A stretch of 64,000 bases of DNA from Aedes albopictus (lineage: Eukaryota; Arthropoda; Insecta; Diptera; Culicidae): positions 274,021,694-274,085,693 of the forward strand of contig NC_085138.1 of the NCBI RefSeq assembly GCF_035046485.1, read 5' to 3'. Under the pieces are notes generated by a model, which saw only the letters and a program-made list of their open reading frames with translations, was not told the DNA's origin and made no database searches. Within the stretch, counting starts at the first letter, position 1, and each line of letters opens with the position of its first letter. The translations under genes were made by a program, and so were the position numbers. This document shows, in pieces, positions 11,867-22,290 of this stretch.

Positions 11867-14695
11867 TTACTCCAATGCCGAGCGTATAGTAGAGCACCAT
11901 CTTCGTCGGTCTTGGGCGATGTTCCTCCAGTTTCCCCGAACGTGTAGGGATCGTAGATCTTCTTCAACCGCGTGCAGCCAGCGAGTTCGCGGCCGCCCAC
12001 GGAGTCGCCTACCTCTACCGGGTTCTCTGCTGAATATTGCTTTCGCTATTCTTTCTTCCGACATTCGCACTACGTGTCCAGCCCACTGAAGTCTGCCGTA
12101 TTTTATACGTTTGACAATATTCGCATCTTCGTACACTTGGTACAACTCGTGATTCATGCGTCTGCGCCACACTCCATTTTCTTGTTTCCCACCGAGAATT
12201 GTCCGCAGCACTTTGCGCTCAAAAACTCCAAAAGCTTTTCGGTCTACCTCTTTTAACGTCCACGCTTCGTGACCGTAGAGGGCAACCGGAAGAATCAGCG
12301 TCTTATACAGAGCGAATTTTGTTTGCGTTTGCAAGTTTCGGGACCTAAGCTGGCTACGCAATCCGTAAAAGGCCCTATTCGCAGCTGCAATACGCCTTTT
12401 CACTTCACGGGAAACGTCATTGTCACATGTCACAAGTGTTCCGAGATAAACAAATTCTTCAACAACTTCAAACACTTCCCCATCAATCACTACCTCAGCA
12501 CTAACACCACCAGGCCTGCTTCTGTCTCTACCCGCTATCATGTACTTCGTCTTGGTAGAGTTAATCGTCAAGCCTATCCTCGCTGTCTCTCTCTTCAGAG
12601 GAGCATAAGCTTCCTCCACTGCCCTACGATCGATGCCGATGAGATCAATATCGTCCGCAAAACCGAGGAGCATGTGCGACCGTGTGATGATAGAGCCATT
12701 CCTCTGCACGCCTGGCCTCCTAATCGCTCCTTCGAGTGCAATGTTGAACAATAAATTTGAAAGAGCATCCCCCTGCTTCAATCCATCCAAGGTCACAAAC
12801 GACGTAGACACTTCGTCCGCGATCCGAATACTTGATTTTGATCCATCCAGCGTTGCGCGTATCAACCTAATTAGTTTCGCCGGAAAACCATGTTCTGACA
12901 TTATCTGCCAAAGCTCATTTCTTTTTACTGAATCGTACGCTGCTTTAAAATCAATGAACAGATGGTGAGTCTGCAAGTTATATTCCCGAAATTTATCTAG
13001 GATCATCCGCAGGGTAAACATGTGATCCGTCGTTGATCGGCCCTCACGAAAACCAGCCTGGTATTTGCCGACGAAGGACTCCTCAAGAGGTCGCAGTCTG
13101 TTGAACAGGACACGCGACAGTATCTTATACGCCGAATTTAAAAGGGTAATCCCTCTGTAATTGGCACACTCCAGTCTGTGCCCTTTCTTGTAGATTGGGC
13201 ATATGAGGCCATCCAACCAACTAGTGGGCAATTCTTCATCCTCCCAAATCTTTATAATAATCTGATGGATTGATTGATGTAGCTGCTCGCTTCCGTGCTT
13301 AAGAAGTTCGACCGGGATCTCGTCCTTCCCAGCAGCCTTGCTGTTTTTCAGCTCCTTAAGGGCCTTTTTAACCTCATCCAGTGTTGGTGGTTCCACTGCT
13401 TGACTGTCATCCATTATGTTAATCCTGTTCCTGGGTGCTCCTTCGCTGCTACCATTCAACAAATCTTCGAAGTGCTCCTTCCACCTGGCTACCACCATTG
13501 TTTTGTCTGTCAGCAAATTTCCTTCCCGGTCATTGCACATGGCGGGCACTGGCGCAGTCTTGTGCCGCGCGCCATTGACAGTTGCATAAAATCTCCGCAT
13601 ATCGTTCCTGTCCATACTTTCCTGCGCTTCAGCAATAACACTCTCTTCGTGTTGCCGTTTTTTCCTGCGGTGGATTCGTTTCTCTTCTCCTCTTGCAACC
13701 CTGTACTGCTCTCTGTTCTGCCGGGTACCGGCCACTAGCATTCGACTTCTGGCGGCATTCTTTTCGTTCGTCGCTCGTTGGCAGTCCTCGTCAAACCAAC
13801 CATTACGTTGGCGTCGCTGAGCGGTACCAATCACCTCTTGCGCTGTTGTTGTCACTGCTTCGTGGATACTTCCCCACAAGCTGTTGACATCTCCAGATCC
13901 GTTGGTCTCTCCTATCCTCTCGTCTAGCTTCTGATGGTACTGTGCAGCAACCCCTTCGGTTGACAAGCGCTGGATATTGAAACGCATCGTCCTGTTGTTT
14001 CTTGAACTCGTGACGCTGGATAATCGCGCCCGAATTTTAGCGGCTACAAGATAATGATCCGAGTCGATGTTCGGGCCTCTGTAGGACCTCACATCTATGA
14101 CGTCCGAGAAATGTCGCCCGTCGACCAGCACGTGGTCTATCTGGGAGCAAGTGTCACCACTCGGGTGTCGCCAGGTGTGTTTTCGGATATTCTTACGTGC
14201 GAAGTAGGTACTGCTGATTGCCATCCCTCTAGCAGCAGCGAATGTCACAAGGCGCAGACCATTATCGTTGGTAACAGAATGAAGGCTTTCCGTTCCAATG
14301 ACAGGCCGAAAGAAACTTTCTCTGCCGATCTGCGCATTTGCATCTCCGATGACTATTTTGACATCTTGTTTTGGGCACTCTCCGTAGGCCTTATCAAGGC
14401 TCTCATAGAACTCATCCTTCATGTCATCGGGTTTGTCGTTCGTTGGCGCATAGATGCTGATCAGGCTGTAGTTGAAGAACTTGCCCTTTATCCTCAACAC
14501 ACAGATTCGGTCGCTTATCGGCTTCCACCGAATAACTCGCTTCATCTGCTTCCCGATCACTATAAAGCCAACTCCGCGTTCTGCCTTATCGCCGCCGCTG
14601 TAGTAGATGTGGTACTTGAATGAAGTGTTGGCGATGGGATCCACCGCTCGGAATTCGCGTTCTCCAGTTTTGGGCCAGCGTATCTCCTGAATAGC
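11867..14695 (-). CDS. RTE endonuclease-reverse transcriptase, main body (copy B)
   Basis: The protein nicks DNA and reverse-transcribes element RNA at the nick. Counting from a Met at 14845 that lies in SINE sequence, the RTE part starts near residue 50. The endonuclease shows QEIRWP (about 53), GDANAQIG (167-174) and SDHYLV (262-267). The RT shows FIDFKAAYD (about 630-638), LKQGDALSNLLFN (about 689) and FADDIDLI (729-736). The C-terminus carries RLQWAGHVVRM (about 918-928) and ends in SALE before TAA at 11867-11869. No internal stop or frameshift is seen, so the SINE insertion is the only visible inactivating lesion. Residues before about 50 are SINE-encoded and are not part of the protein. 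Confidence 0.9.
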   Translation of the reverse strand, partial: AIQEIRWPKTGEREFRAVDPIANTSFKYHIYYSGGDKAERGVGFIVIGKQMKRVIRWKPISDRICVLRIKGKFFNYSLISIYAPTNDKPDDMKDEFYESLDKAYGECPKQDVKIVIGDANAQIGRESFFRPVIGTESLHSVTNDNGLRLVTFAAARGMAISSTYFARKNIRKHTWRHPSGDTCSQIDHVLVDGRHFSDVIDVRSYRGPNIDSDHYLVAAKIRARLSSVTSSRNNRTMRFNIQRLSTEGVAAQYHQKLDERIGETNGSGDVNSLWGSIHEAVTTTAQEVIGTAQRRQRNGWFDEDCQRATNEKNAARSRMLVAGTRQNREQYRVARGEEKRIHRRKKRQHEESVIAEAQESMDRNDMRRFYATVNGARHKTAPVPAMCNDREGNLLTDKTMVVARWKEHFEDLLNGSSEGAPRNRINIMDDSQAVEPPTLDEVKKALKELKNSKAAGKDEIPVELLKHGSEQLHQSIHQIIIKIWEDEELPTSWLDGLICPIYKKGHRLECANYRGITLLNSAYKILSRVLFNRLRPLEESFVGKYQAGFREGRSTTDHMFTLRMILDKFREYNLQTHHLFIDFKAAYDSVKRNELWQIMSEHGFPAKLIRLIRATLDGSKSSIRIADEVSTSFVTLDGLKQGDALSNLLFNIALEGAIRRPGVQRNGSIITRSHMLLGFADDIDLIGIDRRAVEEAYAPLKRETARIGLTINSTKTKYMIAGRDRSRPGGVSAEVVIDGEVFEVVEEFVYLGTLVTCDNDVSREVKRRIAAANRAFYGLRSQLRSRNLQTQTKFALYKTLILPVALYGHEAWTLKEVDRKAFGVFERKVLRTILGGKQENGVWRRRMNHELYQVYEDANIVKRIKYGRLQWAGHVVRMSEERIAKAIFSREPGRGRRLRGRPRTRWLHAVEEDLRSLHVRGNWRNIAQDRRRWCSTIRSALE

Positions 14696-14980
14696 CGGGG
14701 CCCATATAGCCGAGGCGGTAAACGCACGGGTATTCAGCATGACCATGCTGAGGGTGACGGGTTCGATTCCCGGTCGGTCCAGGATCTTTTCGTAAAGGAA
14801 ATTTCCTTGACTTCCTTGGGCATAGAGTATCTTCGTGCCTGCCACACGATATACACATGCAAAATGGTCATTGGCAGAGGAAGCTCTCAGTTAAAAACTG
14901 TGGAAGTGCTCATTGAACACTAAGCTGAGAAGCAGGCTTTGTCCCAGTGAGGACGTTACGCCAAGAAGAAGAAGAAGAAG
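14696..14980 (+). mobile_element. tRNA-derived SINE, Feilai-like, with 14-bp target duplication
   Basis: The 285-bp SINE has an A box TAGCCGAGGCGG at 14707-14718, a B box GGTTCGATTCC at 14760-14770, and a tail of AAG triplets ending at 14980. The duplication ATCTCCTGAATAGC occurs at 14682-14695 and 14981-14994. It sits in the RTE endonuclease domain, in antisense to it. The exact duplication shows LINE-mediated insertion later than the host RTE copy. Confidence 0.9.
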
Positions 14981-15172
14981 ATCTCCTGAATAGCGGCCAC
15001 ATTAACGCCGACATTCCGCAGTTCACGAGCCAGGAGCCCAACACGTGCGGGTTCATTCAAAGTTCTCACGTTCCAAGATCCGACTTTCCAATCGTTGTCC
15101 TTTATTCGTTGCCGGGTCTGTTGCCGTTGAATCAATCCGTTTACTCTACTATTGCTTTTCTGGGTGTTTGTT
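14981..15172 (-). pseudogene. N-terminal endonuclease exon-like remnant of RTE copy B
   Basis: On the minus strand this segment reads DNDWKVGSWNVRTLNEPARV and continues to the conserved QE, the start of an apurinic-type endonuclease domain (GSWN block and the catalytic Glu region). It was contiguous with 11867-14695 until the SINE plus duplication (299 bp, not a multiple of three) separated them. No Met is seen upstream before a TAA near 15175. Confidence 0.8.
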
Positions 15173-16268
15173 TAAACCTTTATGATAGTTAAATTCAGAT
15201 TGCCATTTTTAAAGATCATATATTTTTAAGAGCACATTCAAAGTCCCGTTATTTAGTGACCACCCGTTATACTATAGTAGTATCATTGGAAATTTTGGAA
15301 CCATATCCGTTTGAATGGTGGATGAGATCCTTAGCATATTCATAAGTAGTACCAAATTAATGGGAGTTTTCGGTGGATTCATAATGAGAACATCGACGAA
15401 ATCTAGCGTTGATCCCTGGAAGATGTATAGTATGGTTTTGGCGGATGCTTTCTCACTTTCTTAACTGTATTTTTGAAGAGATCGATAGCAAGTTTCATAC
15501 AAGGTCCTTAGGGTATTCATTCAAAAAACTCCAGCACATTACTGTAAAATTTTTAGCTGTCAAAATATTCTGAGCAACTTATAAGGAGATCTGAGAAAGC
15601 ATTCTTTAAAAATAAAAACCCAGATTAATCCACCTAGTGGTGATAGTGCCTTTCTCGTCAAACATGTACCCGTGATCTTTCCTTGGTTGGGATACGACTG
15701 GGATTATTTTGCTTCAGAATGTTGGCTTCAGCCTTTAGGGGGAATCGAAAACACTAGTTTACGATTTTTTCCGACGTTTCGATCTGTATGGGGCCTTTTC
15801 AAGGGTTGAATCGGTCAAGGTTTTCTAGTCATGATGGCCTTGCCTAACTTAAAAATGTCATACGAAAGTTTTGGTACTCATTGAGTCCGATCGGTTTGAA
15901 ACCGTCGTGATGTGGACAATCTCCTACCTATCGGGCCCTGTTTTTGGAATCTTCTACTATTGTTTGTTTAGCTAGATTATGTGCTAGGGCCATCATTCCG
16001 AAGCATGATCTTTCCGTCGACGTAATGCGAACTGTTCCTGAATCCTGAGAATACCTTATTACGAAAAGCAATAATTTTAATAAAATTGGGAAATTTATTA
16101 GTTGAACATATTCCGACGTTACGTTAAACGTATAAACTGGGCTGAAAAATATCAGAATTTTCAGTTGACTGCTTGAGCACCTTCACTATCACTGAAGACC
16201 GATCAACATCAAGACGATAATTACAAGCTAGGATATAACGTCTTTCACAATCACAGATGACTTTACGG

Positions 16269-16846
16269 CAGGCCTGCCCAACCTTTCGTGGCCGCGGGCC
16301 ACATGTGATACTCCATACCAGTCGACGGGCCAGACATTAAATTTCGACATCAAATTTCGAAAGCATGAATGCAACAGTGAAATTTTGTACATCCAATTAC
16401 CCGTTCTCGCGGCAAATCACAACACTGACATCATTTGGGTCATAAAAATGTGAGCAAGAATTCTTGATTTTTTTGCAAAAATCACCCTGAATACTTTATT
16501 TCTGAATTTTGCCGAGCTGCAGGTTGCAGCAAACAATTTGCTGAAATTCAGCAAACTTCCCTGATTCGTTCAGTAAACTCTGCTGTTCAGCAGCAACGTT
16601 TTTTTGAAATTCAGTAAATTTTGCTGAAATTCTGCTTCAAATTTGGCTGTACCTTTCAAGTATAAAATTTTTAAATTTATGTATTAAAATTTTTTAATCT
16701 TTGAAAATTTTTAACAAAACACTCTACCTATTTCGAGTTTAATTTTAATATTAAATTTTATTTAAATATGAAATATCTTCAAATATTTCAATCCTTGGGC
16801 CAAGTTTCATTCATCGATTCCGCGGGCCGTATGTTGGACAGCCCTG
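16269..16846. mobile_element. hAT-type MITE, 8-bp duplication CTTTACGG
   Basis: The ends are CAGGCCTGCCCAAC and GTTGGACAGCCCTG, flanked by CTTTACGG at 16261-16268 and 16847-16854. At 578 bp it is non-coding. Its interior near 16510-16660 has many GCTGAAATTCAGCAAA-like inverted words. CAGNG-type termini with 8-bp duplications are characteristic of hAT mobilisation. Confidence 0.85.
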
Positions 16847-17399
16847 CTTTACGGTCTTCGACATAGTTTTTTCTTCACACTTTAGGCTATATTTTTTTAT
16901 CATAGGTTATAAAATTCATGTAAAACTTGACAAAAAATGCAAGCAAGTGAAATTACCCATACTAAATCCCATAAGAAAATTCCCAGTAGTTTTAGACGGA
17001 AAAGAGGATTGAAAAAACTTTCTCCGGGGATGATGCGATAATTTTCTCATTTAACGTTGACCTATCCTACTGTATATTTTTACACCTCAGTGATTTGATG
17101 AGATTGCTTTAGTACAGATAAACAGACATATCATTTGTAACATATTGCTATTATATTCATCGTTACGAAAAAATAATCGCCGAATGCTAATCAGGTTGCG
17201 TTTCACTGCGGCTTGATGTTGGTAGTGAGTAGACGTCAAACGAGCAACAACGATTAATATTTGTTTCAACCGTTGAAAACAAGGACGATGGAGAGTGAGT
17301 AGAGTAAGACGTCTGGTTGTATGTGGCCTTAGTTCAGTCAAGATTTTGTTTTCTTACACATATTTATCGCTTGCATTGACTTTGTTCATTTTTGAAGTT

Positions 17400-19020
17400 C
17401 CTGCGAAGCACCCTAGGAAGCACCCAATGCTGGTTTTGCATCACTATCGGTAGCCTCTAATGTGGTCTGAGCCTATTTTCTTGCTAATCGTTCCTCATGG
17501 TTTAAAAAAAGACCGCGGTTCGATGTGTCGCATGCATTAGTTTGCTTCTTTTTGGCATTTGGCCACTTCCGGCTGGACACCCTAGATCGGTCCTGGAACA
17601 CTATCGGTAGCCTTTATAAAGATCTTCGTTCTGGTCTGAGCCTATTTTCTGACTAATCGTTCATCACGTTATTTAAAAAGCCGCTGTTTAATGTGCCACA
17701 GGCATGGGTTTTGATATCTACTACATTTGACCACTTCCAGCGGGACACCCGGAACCGGTTCTGGAACTCTATCGGTTGATCCAAATATGATCTGAAACTA
17801 TTCTCTTTTATTAACCGTTTATCAGGTTGCCTGAAGAGCGTGCGATTTTATACGTCGCATGTAAGGGGTTGGTTAACTTTTATACTTGGCTATTTCCGGC
17901 GTGACATCTGGAACCGGTTCAGCAGTGGCGTCGCGTAACCTCGCTTTTTACCTGTGCACCAAGCATAAATTCTTGAATTTTTTGAACAAATTTGCTTGTA
18001 ATAATTAGAAAATGACGAGAATAGCTGCTTTCACTCATTTCTATTTCGATTTTGATCATGAAACCCCTGCAATTACAAGTTTTAGGGTCGGTGCACAGGT
18101 AAAAAGTGAGGTTACGCGACGCCACTGCGGTTCAGTAACACTACCGGTTCCGATATGGTCTGAGAATGTTTCCCTGCCCACTGTTCATCAGGCTATCGAA
18201 AAAGCCGCTGTTTGTTGTATCGCATGCATGGGTTTGGTTTACTTTCATATTTAGCCACTTCCGGCAGAACATCCAGAACCGGTTCTGGCACACTACCGGT
18301 TCAGATATGGTCCGAGAATAATTTCCTGCCTACTGTTCATCAGGCTATCGAAAAAGCCGCTGTTTGATGTATCGCATGCATGGGTTTGGTTCACTTTCAT
18401 ATTTAGCCAGTTCCGGCGGAACACCTAGAACCGGTTCCGGAATACTACCGGTTCAGATATGGTCTGAGAATGTTTTCCTGCCTACTGTTTATCAGGTTAT
18501 CGAAAAACCCGCTGTTTGATGTGTCGCATGTATGGCTTTGGTTCACATTCATATTTGGCCACTTCCGGCAGATCACCCGGAACCGGTTCCGGAACACTAC
18601 CGGTTCAGATATGGTCCGAGAATATTTTCCTGCCTACTGTTCATCAGGCTATCGAAAAAGCCGCTGTTTGATGTATCGCATGCATGGGTTTGGTTCACTT
18701 TCATATTTGCCACTTCCGGCGGAACACCCAGAACCGGTTCCGGAATACTACCGGTTCAGATATGGTCTGAGAATGTTTTCCTGCCTACTGTTTATCAGGT
18801 TATCGAAAAATCCGCTGTTTGATGTGTCGCATGAAGGGTTTGGTTCACTTTCATATTTGGCCACTTCCGGCGGGTCACCCGGAACCGGTTCCGGAACACT
18901 ACCGGTCCAGATATGGCCCGAGACTATTTTCCTGTTTACCGTTCATCATGTTTTCGAAAGTGCCGTGGTTTGATGTGTCGCATGAATGGGTTTGTAGCGT
19001 TTTCATATCTGGCCCCTTCC
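17400..19020. repeat. 152-bp minisatellite array (in E1)
   Basis: Successive CACTACCGGTTCAGATATGG sites at 18291, 18443, 18595, 18746 and 18897 give a period of 151-152 bp. Each monomer contains the palindrome CCGGAACCGGTTCCGG or a near version, ATCAGGCTATCGAAAAAGCC, and a TCGCATGCATGGGTTTGG block. Monomers toward 17.4 kb are more decayed. Open frames here (for example 18470-18973) reflect a repeated frame, not a gene. Confidence 0.88.
17923..18127. mobile_element. hAT-type MITE in 152-bp array, duplication CGGTTCAG
   Basis: This 205-bp element has ends CAGTGGCGTCGCGTAACC and its inverse and is flanked by CGGTTCAG at 17915-17922 and 18128-18135. The target is the conserved CCGGTTCAG word of the satellite monomer. 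Arms of about 38 bp are nearly perfect. Confidence 0.9.
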
Positions 19021-19187
19021 TGGGGTACCGATCCGGAACACATAAATGGCCATAACTCCGGAACGGCTGGACCGATCCGAACCATTTTCAATAGGAAACA
19101 ATGGGACCAGATTCCGCGTCGAATGAACCATTGGTCATTAAAATCGGTTGAGGTTTACTGCCAAAAAGTGATGTGAGTTTTTTTTGT

Positions 19188-19248
19188 ACACACACATACA
19201 CACACACATACATACACACACACACACACACATACATACACACACAGA
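19188..19248. repeat. CA/CATA microsatellite in E1 3' region
   Basis: This is a run of ACACAC interspersed with ATAC. Equivalent runs occupy the same place in the related elements near 29138-29200 and 31066-31116, so the microsatellite is part of the element rather than a chance expansion. Confidence 0.85.
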
Positions 19249-19341
19249 CATCACCACAATTCGTCGAGCTGAGTTGATTGGTATATGTGACTGGACCCTC
19301 CGGGCCTTCTATCAAAAAGTCATTTTTGGAGTGAACATATA

Positions 19342-19374
19342 GCCTTTCCAGTACACTTAGTGTACGAGAAAGGC
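19342..19374 (+). other. 3' terminal hairpin of E1
   Basis: GCCTTTC pairs with GAAAGGC and GTACAC with GTGTAC around TTA. The same structure ends the copies at 29282-29314 and 31209-31241. In the latter the inner stem is GTACACC/GGTGTAC, a paired change that keeps the fold. Confidence 0.8.
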
Positions 19375-19698
19375 AAAAAATAAAAATACTGAAAAGTTCT
19401 TGGTTAATTTCTGGTAAAATTCGATTGCTATAGAGATTTTGGTGTTGGGGACATCCTTAACGAATTTTTTAGAAAATTGTTTTAATATTTCCGCCTGTAA
19501 ATTTCTTCCCATTGTACTTATCGTATAAATAACTCAGATTGATCCCTAGCAAGAAATCATGATACATATTTCCTGCGACCCTATGAAACAGTAACTTTTT
19601 CATTTTAGATTTATTCGATTGTTTAATTTCTTTTCAAACATGTTCGCAACTTGGTAATATAGGGGAAATTGGCCTCAAATCCTTCGCAACCAAGCTGA

Positions 19699-19832
19699 TG
19701 GTCCACTGCACGAATTTCAGCTGGCCTGCTTACTCTCACACGAAATTTGACGTTTGAGCGGTGTCGGCACCGCTCAAACGTCAAATTTCCTGTGAGAGTA
19801 AGCAGGCCAGCAGAAATTCGTGCAGTGGACCA
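19699..19832. repeat. 134-bp near-perfect palindrome
   Basis: The outer arms are TGGTCCACTGCACGAATTTC and its inverse, the centre CGGTGTCGGCACCG near 19760-19773. Arms of about 66 bp have only a few mismatches. It is probably a foldback MITE; flanks do not give a clear duplication. Confidence 0.8.
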
Positions 19833-20104
19833 TAATACCCATCGCCACACTATATATTTTGACGTAGGACTACGTCTCTCTTTTCTATACCGGGTGTCAT
19901 TCTAAATTTTCAGAAATCAGCCGCGTTACGTTTGAAGTGGAGATTTTGAGCGTTAATAACTCAGCCATTTCTCGTTGAATTTTCAAAATTTTGGCTCCAA
20001 TCGATTGGAAATCTTTACACCAATTATGTCCAATATTAACATTTGCTGATTTTCAATAACAAACTATTGAAAAATTGGGAAAAGTGAACCCATGTTTATT
20101 CCAG

Positions 20105-20154
20105 CCAATCACGATCGAGCACATTTTGGATGCTCCCCCCGTCGAATATAAAAG
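20105..20154 (+). promoter_or_regulatory. CCAAT and TATA motifs, unit 1
   Basis: CCAAT lies at 20105-20109 and TATAAAAG at 20147-20154, about 40 bp apart. The promoter sequence differs from that of units 3-5. Confidence 0.45.
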
Positions 20155-20546
20155 CTACTGCTTCTTCGCATCTTCCCTCATTTGTCTTTGTCGTCTCGAG
20201 GTGAACGCATCGAACGAGAGCTGCCCACTTTTTTCGTTTGCGTTTTCGCTCATTATTCTTTGATGGCCGTGTCGGTCGGCTCTCGGTGTTAGTGGTTGTC
20301 CACAAGGGTGCTGTTGCACATTCGCCTTCTGACCGTCTAACGCGGCAGACCAAGGAAGTGTTTCAACATCAGATTGATCGACGGTGGTGGCAAAGGCAGC
20401 AGCAAAATCCGGAATCGCACCCACGGCAGCAGGCGGCAGGCCAATTTTCGACGGCTTCCAGCAAACAGCACGGAGAAATCCAACACGCATTGCGTGGCAT
20501 GCTGAATTGATTTCAATTTCTTCCTAAAACCGTCCATAATTCAAAC

Positions 20547-20562
20547 GGTTCTTAGCAGGACC
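20547..20562 (+). promoter_or_regulatory. Histone-type 3' stem-loop, unit 1 (degenerate)
   Basis: GGTTCTTAGCAGGACC is preceded by AAAC and followed by A, the layout of histone 3' ends, but two loop-side bases depart from the consensus. Confidence 0.5.
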
Positions 20563-20828
20563 ATCGAAAATGCTTCCTAGTGAGTTAATTGGATAAATTT
20601 CCTCCATTGACCGAGAAAGTGTAGTGAAAACAAATAGTGAAAGATTGAATTCTTGGTGGTGGTTCAGCAACAGTGAAGGCGATCACTAATCTCATGCACG
20701 GCAGCAAGCGGCGGGCCAATTTTCGACGGCGTTCAGCATTCAGCACTGGGAAATCTAACACGCATTGCGTGGCATGTTTCATGTCAATTCATGTCAATTT
20801 TCTGTCTTAAATCGTCCAATATTCAAAC

Positions 20829-20844
20829 GGTTCTTTTCAGGACC
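20829..20844 (+). promoter_or_regulatory. Histone-type 3' stem-loop, unit 2
   Basis: GGTTCTTTTCAGGACC has a six-base stem (one G-U) and loop TTTC. It is followed by A and then a purine-rich GAAAATTATT stretch. Confidence 0.65.
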
Positions 20845-21043
20845 ATAGAAAATTATTCCTCAAGAGTTGTGAATCAGATAATTATTTCATTCCATCGCTC
20901 GGTAAAAGTGTGGTGCAACCGAAAAGTGAAAAATTGTATGCTTGGTGGCCCCGCAACAATAATGATGCCGGCCACTAATGATTCCACCAGGAATTTAGCA
21001 ACGTTTTATCATAGCCAGACAATTTTTCGTGAAACGTTGTTTA

Positions 21044-21655
21044 GTTTAACCGCAGACAGACGTTCTAGCTCGAACAAATTTATTCAAATTTTCTATGTAA
21101 ATTTTCACTAGTGACAACTAGGCAACCGATTGCCACAGTGCAGTCGCGTGCAGTTGACAGGTTGAGAAACCACGTGCTTCCAGCCGCTTACTTACCACCC
21201 AATTCACCACCCACCGAAAAATAAAATCAAAACAAACACTGTCAAAATCATTCCTACATTTGCGTCACATTTACAAAGATTTCCCAATGCGAGTGAAGTT
21301 CATCCAAGTGCAGTTTTATTCAAGCAAATCTATGTAAAATAATAGTAATAATGTGTAACATATTTTACAAGAGTTTAGCGCAGGACTCTTTGTGCAAAAG
21401 ATTTAAGACATTAAATAAAAGTCATTTACTCTGCACAAATTATGTGGAAACATTATTAGCGTGCAACATGTGCGGTCTTTTCCCGCCATCCGGCTGGAAG
21501 ATGACCGTGGTGACAGTTGCGCACATGTGAGGCAGCGATTGAATATGAACGTCGCTAACGCCATCTGTTCGCTGATTGCCACTTGGCAATTTGTGGCGGC
21601 CATGTTTTTTACACAAGCTGCTGAATCAAACTTGAACGTCTGTCTGCGGTTTAAC
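21044..21655. mobile_element. TIR element in spacer of unit 2/3
   Basis: GTTTAACCGCAGACAGACGT at the left end is matched by its inverse at the right, interrupting the conserved 3' spacer. The interior includes a hairpin around GCACATGTG (21465-21535). It has no coding capacity and the duplication is not clear. Confidence 0.65.
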
Positions 21656-21777
21656 CATTTTTCGAATTTAAATAATCTAAATCTTCCAATATTTTGATTA
21701 CTTTATTCGTTAAATGAAAATTTTCTCATTTTTCGATTGATTAACCTTTCAAGCGTCTGGTGCATGCGGGGCGGGAC

Positions 21778-21848
21778 ATGCAAACGAAATAAACTGGAAG
21801 GCCAGCCGAATGGGAGGAGCTTCATCTGCCAATCTAGGGACATAAAAG
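21778..21848 (+). promoter_or_regulatory. Promoter repeat, unit 3
   Basis: ATGCAAAC (octamer-like) lies at 21778-21785 and CATAAAAG at 21841-21848. The intervening CCGAATGGGAGGAGCTTCAT is shared with units 4 and 5. Confidence 0.5.
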
Positions 21849-22109
21849 CTGTTCCCTCTGATTTCTTCAGTCATTTTCGTTGGATCAGTCAAGTAGGGTG
21901 GATGTCACCTCCACAGCTGAGCAGTGGCACATCAACCCAGCGGCGACTCTCGGCTACCGTGCGGATAGCACCAGGAATCTCATCTATGGCAGAAAGCGGC
22001 GTACCAGTTTTCGGTGGCATCCTGTATTTAGCAAGGAGAAAACCAACACTCATTGCGTGGCATGATGTTTTCATGCCATTTCGTTCCTAAAATCGTCAAA
22101 TAATCAAAC

Positions 22110-22125
22110 GGTCCTTTTCAGGACC
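22110..22125 (+). promoter_or_regulatory. Histone-type 3' stem-loop, unit 3
   Basis: GGTCCTTTTCAGGACC is a perfect six-pair stem with loop TTTC, flanked by CAAAC and ACC. This fits the metazoan histone 3' consensus fully. Confidence 0.75.
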
Positions 22126-22290
22126 ACCGAAAATAATTCCTCAAGAGTTGTAAATCAGATAATTTCATTCCATCAATCGAGAAAAGTGTGGTTCAATCGA
22201 AAAATAAAAGATTGAATTCCGACCACTAATCGTTTCACCCAGAATTTAGCTACGCTTTGTCCTATTAGAATTATTTTTGGTGAAACATTG

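Larger units (their letters stand above)
11829..15180 (-). mobile_element. RTE-clade non-LTR retrotransposon, near full length (copy B)
   Basis: The element is about 3.05 kb once a 285-bp SINE (14696-14980) and its 14-bp duplication are discounted. It holds one long pol frame on the minus strand, with a short 3' region below 11867. The 5' boundary is set where the frame closes near 15175 and is approximate. Sequence divergence from copies C and D shows it is a separate RTE family. Confidence 0.85.
15620..19374 (+). mobile_element. Satellite-bearing element E1, Helentron/HINE-like architecture
   Basis: The 5' block reads ATTAATCCACCTAG and then TGCCTTTCTCGT; the 3' end contains the inverse ACGAGAAAGGCA within a strong hairpin at 19342-19374. 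Between them lie unique sequence, a tandem array of about 152-bp monomers (roughly 17.4-19.0 kb) and a CA microsatellite. Two related copies are at 26220-29314 and 29320-31241. Subterminal inverted repeats, central tandem repeats and a 3' stem-loop with no clear duplication resemble non-autonomous Helentrons (HINE/DINE-1 type). That classification is inference. It carries hAT-type MITEs at 16269 and 17923. Confidence 0.6.

Noticed and set aside
14696..14845. N-terminal 50 residues of the long minus-strand frame, starting at a Met at 14845
   Set aside because: They are encoded by the SINE; the identical peptide occurs in the SINE at 6910-7056. True RTE sequence starts at 14695.
18470..19055. 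Overlapping frames up to 167 codons with repeated peptide phrases
   Set aside because: The 152-bp monomer shifts frame each repeat and produces the same phrases in turn; not a protein with genuine repeats.
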